This document shows, piece by piece, positions 1 through 11,000 of a DNA stretch of 64,000 nt. Source of the stretch: Apium graveolens (lineage: Eukaryota; Streptophyta; Magnoliopsida; Apiales; Apiaceae); the NCBI RefSeq assembly GCF_009905375.1, contig NC_133653.1, positions 65,569,414 to 65,633,413 of the forward strand, given 5' to 3'. Each line of letters opens with the position of its first letter. Position 1 is the stretch's first letter. The translations under genes and the position numbers were made by a program. A model generated the notes under the pieces. The model did no database searches and had not been told where the DNA came from. It saw only the letters and a program-made list of their open reading frames with translations.

Positions 1-10
1 ACTCACAACA

Positions 11-3000
11 ATGGCACCAGTAGTCAAGATTATGTCTCAGTCTGGCTTTGTTTATGAAAAGAACAATTTCGTAGCCTTGGTGGAAAAGAATGAAGCCCAC
101 TCAGATTATCACAAGATGATGGACTTCATCAAGAACTATAAACTAAGCTATGCAATGCTGGAAGCCCCAACTATCTATTGTGAGGTAATTGAGGAGATTT
201 GGACAACTGCAGAGTTCAACTCCACATATATGACTATTACTTTCTCTCTCAAAGGTAAGGATTACTGTATTAACTGTGATGATATACAGTCTTGCTTTAA
301 GCTACCTGAGAATAATGCCATGACACCACACACTGATAATGATGTATCTGCTATGTTAGATTCCATAGGCTATTCTTTTGATTCTGCTAGTTTAGGGAGC
401 ATTAGAAGAAAGGGCCTTAGGAAAGAATGGAGTTTTCTTGGAGATTCCTTTATCAAGGTTTTCTCTGGGAAGATTAGCAATTTTGATGTCATAACTTCAT
501 CTCTTGTTAATATGCTCTATATGCTAGTTTCTGATAGGTACTTTAATTTTAGCAACTATGTCATGCTAGAATTAGGTTCTAGGTTAGGTAACAAAGCTAA
601 TAGACATCATAACATCTACTATGCTAGATTCTTTATGTTATTGGCTAACCATGTTGCTGAAGGTTTGGTCATAACTAATGAGAGCAATAAACTCAAATGC
701 TAGGCACAAGAGAAAAGGGTCTTTACAGACCTTTTGAGAATTAACCTCAACAGCCAGGTGTCATTGGTATATTTACCAATAATGAATGCACCTCAGGTAA
801 GTGAGGTAAATACTTCTATAACTCCTACCTCTTCCAACCTCATTGTTTCTTTTCCTTCTAGTGTGGCAATGGAATCTGTGTCTTTGTCCCAACAGATTCC
901 TACCAAAGCCACCAAAACTAAAATTCCAAAACACAAGTCAAAGAAAACCACCTCTGTTGTTTCTCAAAAGACAACAGTTGTAACAACTACCATAAACCCT
1001 AAAGGGAGTGAACTGGGTGTGAGTGGTGAGGGGAGGGGTGAACATCAAGAAACCCCCCAGGATAAGGTGGGAGAGGTGAGTGGTACCCTATCCAGCCAAG
1101 CCACAGTTTCTCAAAAGACTGTGGTGGTTCAAAAGGAGTCAAACACATCCCTAGTTGCATCCTCCCAAAAGGATGCAGCTATTGAAAATAGTCCCCAACC
1201 AGGGAAACTGAACAAAAGAGGGAGGGACACTGAAGCCACACATTCACCTATCAAAGCCTTTTCAAGAAGAAAGAAGGCTAAAACCCTAGTTTCAACACAG
1301 GGGGCAAACACTGCACAGATACATCCACCTGTATCTTTGCCTTCTCAAATTCAGCTTGATATGTCTCCAACAAATGTGGAGTCACAGCCCCATTCTCTCA
1401 AAATAGACACACATCAATCACCAAATTCTCCATCACCATCTCTGGATGTGGATATGATATTCACATCAATTCCTGATTCTCCCTCTTTAAAACTCAGGGA
1501 GGAGCCCCACTCAAATCCTGGTGATCATCATCTTTTAGATGATTTGTTGGATCATCAGCCAATTCTTTCAGAATTAGTTGAAGAATCTGTGTCACCTCAC
1601 TTAAAATCAATTCACACAGATTCAACAATTATGTCACTTTCAATATCTACATCTTTTCCTTCTTCAACGGATATCTCTCATCCGTTGACAAGTGGTTGTT
1701 CTTCGACGGATAAGCTTAACAGCAGTTATCCGTTGATATCATCAGTTTCCACTTCAACGGATACTCCCTATCCGTTGATGGTCTCTACACATATAACTGA
1801 ATCAATTCCAAGTATAGAAGACATGGTTACTGTACAATCACTTCTAGGATTGAGGGAAGGGAGTGATAATTTGAGTGAGAGGCTGGGTTGCTCCCAGGCA
1901 AAAGGAGAGGTTGAGAGTCAAAATATGCATGCTATTTCTTCCGGCATGGCAAAAGTGAGTGAGGGGAGTGCCACCTTAGTAGGTGAGGGTGAGGGTGTGA
2001 GGTTGTGTGTGAGCCAGGGGGAGCCCCTGATACAAGAATATAGAGAAAATGAGAGAAAAGCAGGTACAGAAGCCATAAGGGTGGATCCAGCCATTGCAAG
2101 TGAGTCAATGATTGTGGATGATGCTGAAAAGGGAAGACAATTTTAGCAACATTACAAAGCTAAAATTGATAACATTTCCTTAAATGCTGACACTTTAACT
2201 CATCCTGTTTCAGCCTATCAAATGTTGGCTGCTCAGGGCAATGTGGAGGCAGAGCAGACTTTGAACATAGTGCACACTTCAGAATCTCTTCAAAGAGATA
2301 AAGCTGCTGTTAATAGGATGCCTTCTCAAGCTGGTGAGCCATCTGAAGAATTTGAAGTAAATTCTAATGATGATGACTCTATTTCTTTGGAAGGGAGTAT
2401 GAACTTAGGGGGAGATGCAGGCCCAAGTTCTGTTCCAAATTTACCTGAATGGGCATGGACAAAGAAATCTACACCAGGACAGTTTGGTGTAGCTTTGGTC
2501 AAGCAGGTTATGGATATTAAAAAGGCCCTTCAGGACACTTCAAATGCTGGTACCAAGGCTATTCTTCAAGCTCATCTAGACTCTCTGCATCTCTTGCAGT
2601 TGCAGCACATCAGACAGAATTTGAGTGTGAATAAACTCAAAAAGGATATTGCTGATATGAAATCCTACAATTCTGAGAAGTTGGATTCAGTCATGCCTTA
2701 TGGTACAATGCAAGATTTGTTGCTGAGATTGAGGAGAGAATCTGATGCTGACAAGAGGCTGGCCAAGTTGGAAAATAGAGTTCAAGTCATTGAAGACTCC
2801 GTGGTCACCATTCTTCAAAATCAACAATCTCAGACAAGTCTACTATTGCAGCTGGCAAAAGCACAAGGCTTGACCCATATCCTTGATGATAACAAAAAGG
2901 GGGAGAATAAAGGGGAAAGGGAAGGAGAGCCATCAACAAAAGTTCAAATATCTAAAGTGCTAGTTTCTGCCATCACCACTTCTCCAACACTTCAAATCAA

Positions 3001-4546
3001 AGGAAAGCTTGATGGAATTGATCTAATCCAGATAGCAGCAGCTGAGATGAAAGTCAAAGAGCAAATGAGGAAAATTGATGAAAGGATGCAACAAATTTTT
3101 GGTTCCACAACTTCAAAATCACAATCTGTGAAGCATAACACAAAGGTGGAGCCAATCATTATGGAGCTCAAGCCAGTAAGGAGGAATAAGGTTGGAGAGA
3201 CTTCTTCAAAGAATCTGAAACCTATGGTTCTCAAGCCCAACAACAGATCCAACAAGGACTCTACAAAGAACCCTCTAAGCCTTGCTCAGTTGAAAGGAGT
3301 GGATTTTCCTCTTCCAAAGCCTGATGAAGACAAGGTTTTGGGTGGTAATATCATGAAACACAAGGAGACCAAGGATATGGTTGAAAGAATGAACATGGCT
3401 ATTATCTTTAGAGAGGGAAAGAGTATCTGTGTGATACAAGGATATCCCAAGTTCTCAATAGCCAAGAGGGAAGAAGCCAGAAGGTTGAAAGAAGAAGCTA
3501 AAAAGTTAAAGGCTGACAAAAGAGCACAAGCAAAGCTTGAAAAACAGCTAAAGTCAAGTCAAGCTGAAGAAAAGAAAGAAATTGAAGAAAAGGGTGAAGA
3601 TGTAGGTATGGGGAACATGTTTAGTGATGATGTGGAAGAAATAAGTAAGGAAAGAAAGGAATGGCGGAAAGGGAACAGAAAGAAGGCCAATGCAAAGAGG
3701 AAGATTGTAGATGAAACTGAAGAAATCCAATCAAAATCCAAACCACTACCTTCTATTCCTGAACCCATTGTGCCTGACCCCTTCATAAACATCCATGGTG
3801 AAACAATCACTCCTAAGGAGGAACCAATTAATTGGGACACCATCAAATTGCCCACTTTCTTAACCACTTCTCCACCATCAAAGAAACAGAAAAGAAAAAT
3901 CAAATCAACACCTCCTCTAATCTCAATCAAATTCACTCAGAAGCCTAAGCCTAAGCCACAAGCCTCAAATGATGATTATGTTCATATTTGTGACATAAAG
4001 GAATTTACAGACGTTGAACTCTATTTGGATGAGCTAGAGGAAGTAAGGGGAATAGATGCCTACAGACAGCTTCCAGAAAGACTAGTGTTCAAATACAAAG
4101 GAAGTGGGGAAAGGACTTGGCCTCTTTACAGAATTCTGAATGAAGGCTATTCTACCTTGGTTAGAGTCTACTCAGCTATAAAAAGGGATTCTGGCTTTAC
4201 CAGGACTACCAAAACTGAGATTCTCAACAAGATTGCCAGCATAAAGAAAACTTGGTGGGTGCCCAATGCCTTGCCTAGAACATTACTCATCTCAGAGAGA
4301 GGAATTACAGTTCATAAATCACCTCATTGGTTGATGGAGTTCAGAGACAATAAAGGAGTCAGAAGAGTTTTCAGACTTGAAGATCAGCTCAAGATTGCCA
4401 GTAATGAAACTCTCAAGGATATGCAATCTAAGTTGGACATCAATGACGAAGATGAAGCTGAATTCTACAGACAACTCCAACTCCAAATAGAGGAGAATGA
4501 CAGGAGGCTAGGGAAGAAAACAAGGGATCAAAGGAAAAGAAATTAA
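11..4546 (+). pseudogene. SIRE accessory (env-position) ORF with two in-frame TAG stops
   Basis: One reading frame runs from ATG at 11 to TAA at 4546, interrupted only by TAG at 701-703 and TAG at 2144-2146, with no frameshift. Residues 1 to about 230 form a compact domain similar to the N-terminus of the ORF at 8038-11733. The middle (about 704-2146) is low complexity, rich in Ser, Thr and Pro, and contains three DNA hairpins. The last part (2222-4546) has coiled-coil-like stretches, Lys/Glu-rich segments and a globular C-terminus. No signal peptide or membrane segment is visible, so an envelope role is not supported despite the position. The start is chosen because MAP matches the other family. 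Either two nonsense mutations or stop readthrough would explain it; mutation is simpler. Confidence 0.75.
1664..1778. repeat. Three consecutive TCAACGGAT hairpins inside the ORF
   Basis: Six copies of a 9-base motif lie in 115 bases as alternating forward and reverse copies: forward 1664, 1703 (TCGACGGAT) and 1754; reverse (ATCCGTTGA) 1680, 1728 and 1770. Each forward/reverse pair can fold into a hairpin of 9 to 11 base pairs with a 5-12 base loop. The encoded residues are Ser/Thr/Asp/Pro-rich, so protein constraint is probably weak. The same motif fills the LTR of this element. Confidence 0.9.
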
Positions 4547-4721
4547 TCTACTCAGGCTAAAGGAGCACCCTTGGAAACAATGTAATTCTTCAATTCTATC
4601 TCAGTATACACATTTTTGCAGCACTTTTGAATTTCTACTTTATTTCAGTTCATATGTTTGATAAGTGTTTTGTTATCATCAAGTTAAACCCAAATTTAGG
4701 CCTACAGTTCTAGTAGACATA

Positions 4722-4734
4722 AATAAGAGGAGAT
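4722..4734 (+). other. Polypurine tract of the family 1 element
   Basis: A purine-rich run containing AAGAGGAGA directly precedes the TGTTAG that begins the 3' LTR, as expected for the plus-strand primer of a copia element. Confidence 0.8.
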
Positions 4735-4807
4735 TGTTAGGAATATGTGTATTAGTTTGATGATAAATTAAACAAAACACTTAAGTAGAAATCTAGTGTT
4801 TGTAGCC

Positions 4808-4840
4808 TCAACGGATAAGACCATTTTGGCTATCCGTTGA
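4808..4840. repeat. Motif hairpin near the LTR start
   Basis: TCAACGGATA (4808-4817) and TATCCGTTGA (4831-4840) form a perfect 10-bp stem with a 13-base loop, 73 bases into the LTR. A hairpin with a different motif sits at the matching place in the related LTR at 21072-21149. Confidence 0.9.
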
Positions 4841-5040
4841 AGGAGTAGCTTTACTTAGAAATAAGTTTAGTATTGTAGCACATTTCATTCTCTGTATTTA
4901 AATTGTAATTCTTAGATGTTGTGGGAAATTATCAGTCATGTTGACTACTAGTGGATATGCAAATAAGAGGGCTAATTGTAAATATTTCATACCTTGTAAT
5001 TTTGTATAAGTGAAGTAGTATCAACTGATATTAAAGGCCT

Positions 5041-5202
5041 TCAACGGATGAGAAACAAAGCTTCAACGGATGTCTCTAAAGCTTCAATGGATAACATCCA
5101 TCAACGGATGAGTGCTTCAACGGATAAAGCTTCAACTTCTAATGCATCAACGGATAAAGCTTCAACGGATAAAGTCATCAACGGATGAAAGCTTCAACGG
5201 AT
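5041..5202 (+). repeat. U3 array of TCAACGGAT, nine copies
   Basis: Direct copies start at 5041, 5063, 5085 (one mismatch), 5101, 5117, 5147, 5162, 5178 and 5194. Spacings are 22 or about 15-16 bases with one gap of 30; the common unit is close to AAAGCTTCAACGGAT. The array lies about 250 bases upstream of the LTR TATA box, where enhancer repeats are often found in plant copia elements. Confidence 0.95.
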
Positions 5203-5821
5203 GTTTAGTTCAATAGCAGTTGATAGTGACAATTCATAAGCTGACAGAGGCACATGGGTTGACAGAGACAAACTGGAATGTGGCAGCCTCTAGGAGGAAT
5301 CAAGAAAATGCAGCATTTCCATTCTAGTGCAAACAAGGAAGTATTCAAAGATTCACAGCTAAACCTAAATTGCATTGGATAGAGAAATGAAGAAGAAACA
5401 TGTGAAGAATCTTTTAATTGTATTTTACAGTTTTGTCTTCACTTGTAAACTTGGTGATATATAAACCAAGTAGCAGCTAGTAATTAGATGGTGAATTTTC
5501 CAGAGCTGTTTAGAAAAATCCAGAGAGAAAATCATCTAGTTTGTACTAGGACACAGCTGTGATTTAATTCTTTGAATCACAGATTTTCTGAAATAACACA
5601 TCTCTGGTGGAACAACAAATCCACCAGAAAAGTTTTTAAGTTCTTTGTGTTCTTTACATTTATGTTTGAATATATATCTATCTGTATTAGCTTCAAGAAA
5701 TTCACACACATTTGTTCACTAAAACACTTAGCCTTAGAAACTGCTCAAAACTTGAAAAAAATTTAAGATTTACATTCAACCCCCTTTTGTAAATCTCATT
5801 GTTAGTCCACTGGGAATAACA

Positions 5822-6820
5822 TAGTTTAAGTTTATGAAGTTTGTAATAATATTTAATATTCAGTTGTAAGTTTGAATAGTTGGGATTTGGGCGTTTGTAA
5901 TATAAGTGTGTATGTGTGGCTTGTGTGCATACGTTAACCTGTTGCGGTCCGTGATAGTTGGTAAGTAGGGTCACTACATATTATTATTATCTTTATTATT
6001 GTTATAAGCAGGTTATAAATAAGGTGTGTGTATGTGGACCCCAAACTTCTGACCCGGGTTTGGAGAGCGCCACATTGCACATACCACATAAGCTTGAAAA
6101 CTTAATCAACAAATTAAATGGCTTAATCATACCGGATGTTGGCCTCAACTTACAAATGAGTCATTGTACAAAAAAAGTTTGCATTCACATAATTATACTA
6201 AAAAATTGTGTAGTCAAATAATTGGACTTTTAATAACTTGAAGGTACTTTAAATTTGGTTGAATTTTAACGGACTTCCGTTAGAACCATCCACATCAGTT
6301 GTTTGAATCAACCATTAACCACCCAAAACAAAATTTTCCCCAACTTTGTTTTCAACTGAATTTCTTGCCAAAAATACATCGGTAACCTCTAATCGGAATC
6401 ATTCATGTTTGTAATTAAAGTATTTATTAGACACATAAATATACTCACATATACACACACTTACATATCCAGATATATCGAATCGTTCTTCTTGTATTTT
6501 CATTTTTATTTGTATTACTTTTCCGGTGTTTTTGTGGCAGCTTTGTCTCAGGTGTGCTAGAGTATCAGATAGATATAAGATATCAGTCGTAATTATTGTA
6601 ACTTCATGTAGAGGTTATAAATAATTGTTTGAGATCCTGTAAAGTACATTTGAGTGTAATAAAAGAAGATTACATTTTGTACGTCATTTCTAAAGGCTAT
6701 AACTTGTGTGTGCGAGTATGAGATTGGGGTCTGTTGGATTATTAAATCAATACCAGGATACACATGAGTGAAGGATGGTGTGACGACCCAAACACCTGAC
6801 CCCGGATTTGGGGGCGTTAA
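5822..6820. repeat. Degenerate Ty3/gypsy-LTR-like debris
   Basis: No coding sequence is visible. Two 41-base segments resemble each other and the 'TGTGACG...CCCCGG.TTTGGGGGCG' terminus common in plant gypsy LTRs: about 6031-6073 and 6779-6819. A TATA-like GGTTATAAATAAGG lies just before the first. The right end abuts the gag remnant of an older SIRE-like element at about 6820. The assignment rests on these termini only. Confidence 0.4.
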
Positions 6821-6992
6821 AACCTCTCTCTATGAAATCCACATAGGCCTCATCTTGGGAAAGAAGATATAGGTGCATCTTCACCTTCCAGTGGTGATAG
6901 TTGTCTTTGTCCAGAAATGGAATCTTTACTCCAACATCCTTTTTGTCTTGTTGTTTGTTGTGATCTTTATACTCTTTGCTCTTCAAGAGCTT
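6821..6992 (-). pseudogene. Truncated SIRE-like gag N-terminus (family 2)
   Basis: The minus strand encodes a short frame with 'KIPFLDKDNYHHWKVKMHLYLLSQ', quoted here only in part as KIPFLDKDNYHHWK, followed by a segment ending DFIERG. This is the typical start of copia gag (nucleocapsid precursor), lying just after the primer-binding site. Homology ends abruptly at about 6820 where gypsy-like sequence begins, so more than 90% of gag and all of pol are missing. No convincing ATG is preserved. Confidence 0.7.
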
Positions 6993-7004
6993 GCTCTGAT
7001 ATCA
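6993..7004 (-). other. Primer-binding site, degenerate (family 2)
   Basis: On the minus strand the sequence TGATATCAGAGC follows the LTR end. It differs by one base from TGGTATCAGAGC, the complement of the initiator Met tRNA 3' end used by most plant copia elements. It identifies the adjoining LTR as the 5' LTR of a minus-strand element. Confidence 0.8.
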
Positions 7005-7006
7005 AT

Positions 7007-7230
7007 TTTTATTCCCTAATGATACAACAATAATTACAGAAGGGGGGTAGAATGTAATTCTGGCTACTTTTTCAAATTTAAAGAAAGTTCTAACTTGATA
7101 AATATAACAGTGTTTGATTAGCAATGGTGCGGAATAAAAGAGTAATAGAAATCAAAGCACTAAGTAATAAAAACAGAAGTTTTTAAAACTTTTTGGTGGA
7201 TTAGAAAGTATTCACCAGATATATATATAT
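7007..7230 (-). repeat. 5' LTR of the family 2 element, distal part
   Basis: This is the R/U5 end of an LTR whose first part lies at 20403-21226; SIRE copy 1 separates the two pieces. Joined, the pieces are about 1.04 kb, close to the 1.09 kb of the family 1 LTR, and the order of shared segments agrees. It ends in GGGAATAA before the primer-binding site. Confidence 0.8.
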
Positions 7231-7829
7231 TGTTAGGTCACACTTTCACTGTAGAGGGGGTGAATACAGTGTTTATTACAATCAAATCAAACTTCAAGAA
7301 CTTATGTAACAGAAAACAAACTTTATTTAAACAATAAACTCTGTTACAATCTGGAACTGTTATCTCTCAGTGATGAACAAAATATCACGAGAGCTGCTAG
7401 GGTTATAATAAATAATATTCTCGATAATGATAACGCTTATAGTGTAAACCCTATGTCTGTGTTTATATACTACACAGTTACAAGATAATCGCTAATTGAT
7501 ATGGAATATAATTCTGCTTCCTAAAATATATCAATCAGATATCTTCTATTCCAAGTATTCCATTCTTCACGGAATTCCTTCTTCATGCATATCTCTTCTT
7601 ATGTTTATCTTGATCTTCTTAACTTTAATCAGCTACTGTCCTTATCTGATCGTCCTTCAGTACTTAAGTTCTGATATCTATCTCCTGATAACATAAGTAC
7701 TGATATCCCTTAAGTTCTGACTTCCAGTATAAGTACTGATCAGTTAAGTACTGATTTGTTCTGTTCAAATAAGATCTGAAATCTAAACATAAAACATATT
7801 AGCCATGACATTATCAAATATATCTAACA
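7231..7829 (-). repeat. 3' LTR of SIRE copy 1
   Basis: The LTR has TGTTAG...CTAACA ends. On the element strand a TATA box (GTATATAAACAC) lies at about 7461-7470. Six copies of the core AAGTWCTGA or its reverse lie at 7657-7754 in U3, including an imperfect palindrome TCAGTACTTAAGTTCTGA at 7657-7674. It differs from the 5' LTR at two bases. Confidence 0.95.
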
Positions 7830-7841
7830 ATCTCCCCCAAC
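7830..7841 (-). other. Polypurine tract of SIRE copy 1
   Basis: The minus strand reads GTTGGGGGAGAT immediately before the 3' LTR. Confidence 0.85.
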
Positions 7842-8037
7842 TTGTAAATTAACAAAATATACAAGTTTAACAGATATTTGATGATGTCAAAAACATTAAG
7901 TACAAATGCATGAGAAATAGACAAGATAACTACAACTTACAGTCCTTAAAGTTTTTTACCAATTCAACTTCTGATAACAACTTCAATCTGTATAAATATC
8001 AGAATTTAAGCAGTTGTAGATCTTCGACTTGGCTTCA

Positions 8038-11000
8038 TCATTTTCTGATCTCTCTGATGTCAGGAGTTGTTCTGAGATAATTCTTCAACAAACATTTCTC
8101 AGCATATCTGAGTTCATCAATCATTCTCCATTTGACATCTTTAAGCTCTGCAGTATCTTCACCAGTTTGAAATATTGCAGCTCTGAGATCATTAATCTTT
8201 GCTTTTCCCAACTCCCGATCTAGTCTTATGATATAAGCTTTATTAGACTCTAGATTGAATTCAAGCCCCTTAATACCAAGATATGTTCTGATCTGTGCAG
8301 TATTAGGCTTCATATCAACAATATCACCATTGTGATTTCTGTACTTTGGAACATATCTGCTGTCAGACTTAACAGAATAAAGTCTTTTCTGTCTCTGAAT
8401 CTGTTCCTTTAAGTAGTTTGCAGCAGTCTCTGTTATTCTGTCATCCACTTGAAGTAAGAATAATACATGCTCCAATTCTTCAAAATACTTCAATGGAATG
8501 GCATTTTGTCTTATATGATAAACCCTACCATCTGTCATGAAATACAACATGATGTATTCTTTCAAGAAGGTATGGTAAACCATCTGTACAGATTCTAGTT
8601 GATTCAATCTCTCAGAAGTTGCTCCAATACCTGGTTCACTCAAGGAAGTTGGATCATCGGTAGTGTTGTGTACTCTTCTTTCATCAGCACTTCCCAATCC
8701 AGTTTTATCTCTAGCTTCCTTTCCAGTAACTACTCTTGCTTCAAAACCACTTGAAGTAGTCTTCAAAGATTGAGTCTGTTTTGCTTTAGTAAATCCTGGT
8801 AGGAGTGTTTTAGATTTATTTTCTGATATCAAGTTAACTTGAGCACTGTCAGAGGTTACTTGCTTCTTCTGAATATCAGAACTTACAATTTCTTGACTCT
8901 GAACAACTTGAGCCATGTCAGAGGTTGTTTTAAGAACTTTTCTTGAAGTCAGAGCAAGATTATCTTTTCCATCAGTAATTTCTTCTTCATCAGGAGGTAC
9001 ATAAGGCTTGATAGGTTCACCAACCTTTTCTTTACCCTTGGATCTTGGATCTATCTGTGGTTGTGATCTAGCCAAAGTTTCTTCAGTATGTATCCTTTCT
9101 TTGATCACAATGCCTTTAGGTTTTGGAAGTAACTTTTTACCAGAAGCTTCAGATTTAGATGTGACTTTCTCTGATTTAAGTCTGGCTTCTTCTTCCTTTA
9201 AACTTTCCAAGTCCATCCCTGGATTTTCTTGAAGAAATAACTGTCTTGACATTTCCTCATCAAGATCTAGAAGTTCATCAGAACTTATCCTTTTACCAGC
9301 AGCAGAACTTATTCTTTTCCCAGTATCAAAACTTGTTCTGTGACTAGCTTGTCTTGATGTAAACCTTCTACCTTGACTATGACCACCACCCATTCCAGAG
9401 TTTCCTTGGTCATCTTTTCCATCATCCTTTCCTTGCAGTGACTTGTTGGTTTTGCATTTGGACTTAATTACCTTCTCCCCCTTTTTGGCATCAGCAGGTA
9501 ATAAAAGAGAGATAAGTAGTTCCACTGAGGTCTGGATTTCAGTAAGTTGCGATTGCTGAGAAGCTTGATTTGTCAGAATTTGATCAATCTGAGCTTGTTG
9601 CTTCTCTTGAGTTTTCTCAATATAAGCAACCCTGTCAATGGTAGGTTGAAAGAACTTTTTCTTATCAAGTTTCCAAACTTGTTCCTGTTTAATAAAGTTC
9701 TCCTGAATCTTGTGTAGCTCTGCATGAGTGTTGGAATGAAGACCTTGTAGATGTTTAGTACTCAATGCAGTGACTCTAAGCTGGATTTTAAAATCATCAG
9801 AATGTAACATTTCATCAGCTTTAGTCAAGTGCTTAGCAAGATGTAAAGCATTTGGAACACATGAAACTGAGTTCCATTCCTTAGTCCACTCCTGACCTGC
9901 AGGAGTTTCACTCCAAGGTACTGGTGCATCCCTGATAACAAACCCCTTTAGCAGTTCAGACTTAGGAGGAGTATGTCCTGAAGGACCTGCTTCATCAGCA
10001 TCTACAGTTGTAGCAGCTTCACCAGTATCTCCAACATTTGCAGCATCAGAACTTAAAGAATCAGTATCTTCTGATAAGACAACTGTATGAGTAGCAATGG
10101 AGGCTTCAACATCCTCTAATTGCTGATCTGATACTAAGTTCTGATCAACAGCCATATCCTGATGCTCACCTAAAATCTGATCATCATCTTGATGCAGAGA
10201 AGGTGTTAGAGATAACTCAGGAGTTTGAACAGCATCAGTAACAGGTGTTGTGGAAGGATTATTTGCTGTTGGAGCTTCTAAGAAAAGTATTTCAGGCACA
10301 ACCAAGTTCTGAATATCAATTTCAGCACTTGTGCCTGGATCAACAAGAGATATAGAAGGTGAATTAGCCTTGTCAGATACAGGTTCCTGAGATGGAGTTG
10401 ATGGAGAAGAAGTGACTAGAGCAAATTCCTTGTCTTGTGAGATCAGAGATTCCTGATCCCCTTCCTTAGCTGCTTCCTCCTCATCATCTGAAACTGGCCT
10501 CTGTGCCCTCTGTTTCTTGTACTTCCTTGTTGATTTGGATTCCTTGGGAGTTGCAGGAACCGTCATACGTCTAAGCCTCTTGAGAAGCCTAGAACCCCCA
10601 ATTGCAGAATCCTTCTGAGAAGTTGCCTTCTCAGCTTCATCTATCATAGGTTCTGAAGAGGGAATCTGATCCTCAGAATCTGATTCATCTCTCAAAGTAA
10701 TCCTCCTCTTCGTCTGAGATGTTTGAGGAACAGTCTTTGTTCTCTTTGGCTTAGAGGATGTAGGCTTCACAGTAGGTGCTGAAGAAGAAGGTTGAGCAGT
10801 CTGTGAAGTGGAGAGATAGGATTTGAGATAAGTTCTGAGGGTAGGTTGAGTAGAATGAGAGGTAGGGACTGAGGTTGATGAATTTTGGTTATGGTGAGTT
10901 GGTTGAACATTTGAGTAAACAGATTTGTAAGTAGCAGGATCAGCATTTACCAGAATCTGTTTCACAGACTGAGGAATCTGTAATTGTCTCACCATTGATT

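Larger units (their letters stand above)
1..5821 (+). mobile_element. SIRE-like Ty1/copia element, 3' part (family 1)
   Basis: This is the downstream part of an LTR retrotransposon that begins outside the window. It holds the accessory ORF that SIRE-type elements carry after pol (11-4546), a short non-coding stretch, a polypurine tract (4722-4734) and a 3' LTR. The accessory ORF starts with MAP and shares the motif pattern 'EWSF..D.F.K.F..K.SNFD' with the accessory ORF of the intact SIRE at 8038-11733, which supports the assignment. Gag and pol are not visible, so the lineage is inferred from the accessory ORF and LTR. The element uses its own short motif, TCAACGGAT, in both ORF and LTR. Confidence 0.8.
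4735..5821 (+). repeat. 3' LTR of the family 1 SIRE-like element
   Basis: The LTR begins TGTTAGGAATATG after the polypurine tract and ends near GGGAATAACA. It aligns in order with the split LTR at 21226-20403 and 7230-7007 (same start, a hairpin about 75 bases in, TATA region, 'AAATCCACCA' segment, C-rich end). A TATA box (GATATATAAACC) lies at 5456-5467, so the motif array at 5041-5202 is in U3. The target duplication cannot be tested because the 5' end is outside the window; the right boundary is therefore good to a few bases only. Confidence 0.8.

Noticed and set aside
5572..6221. Several short ORFs around the LTR end
   Set aside because: They have no homology or coding character and overlap LTR sequence on both strands.
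7496..7696. 66-codon ORF repeated in all four SIRE LTRs (also 20069, 42715, 53936)
   Set aside because: It recurs only because the LTR recurs; hydrophobic, antisense to the element, and spans the U3 motif array. No sign of selection on the frame.
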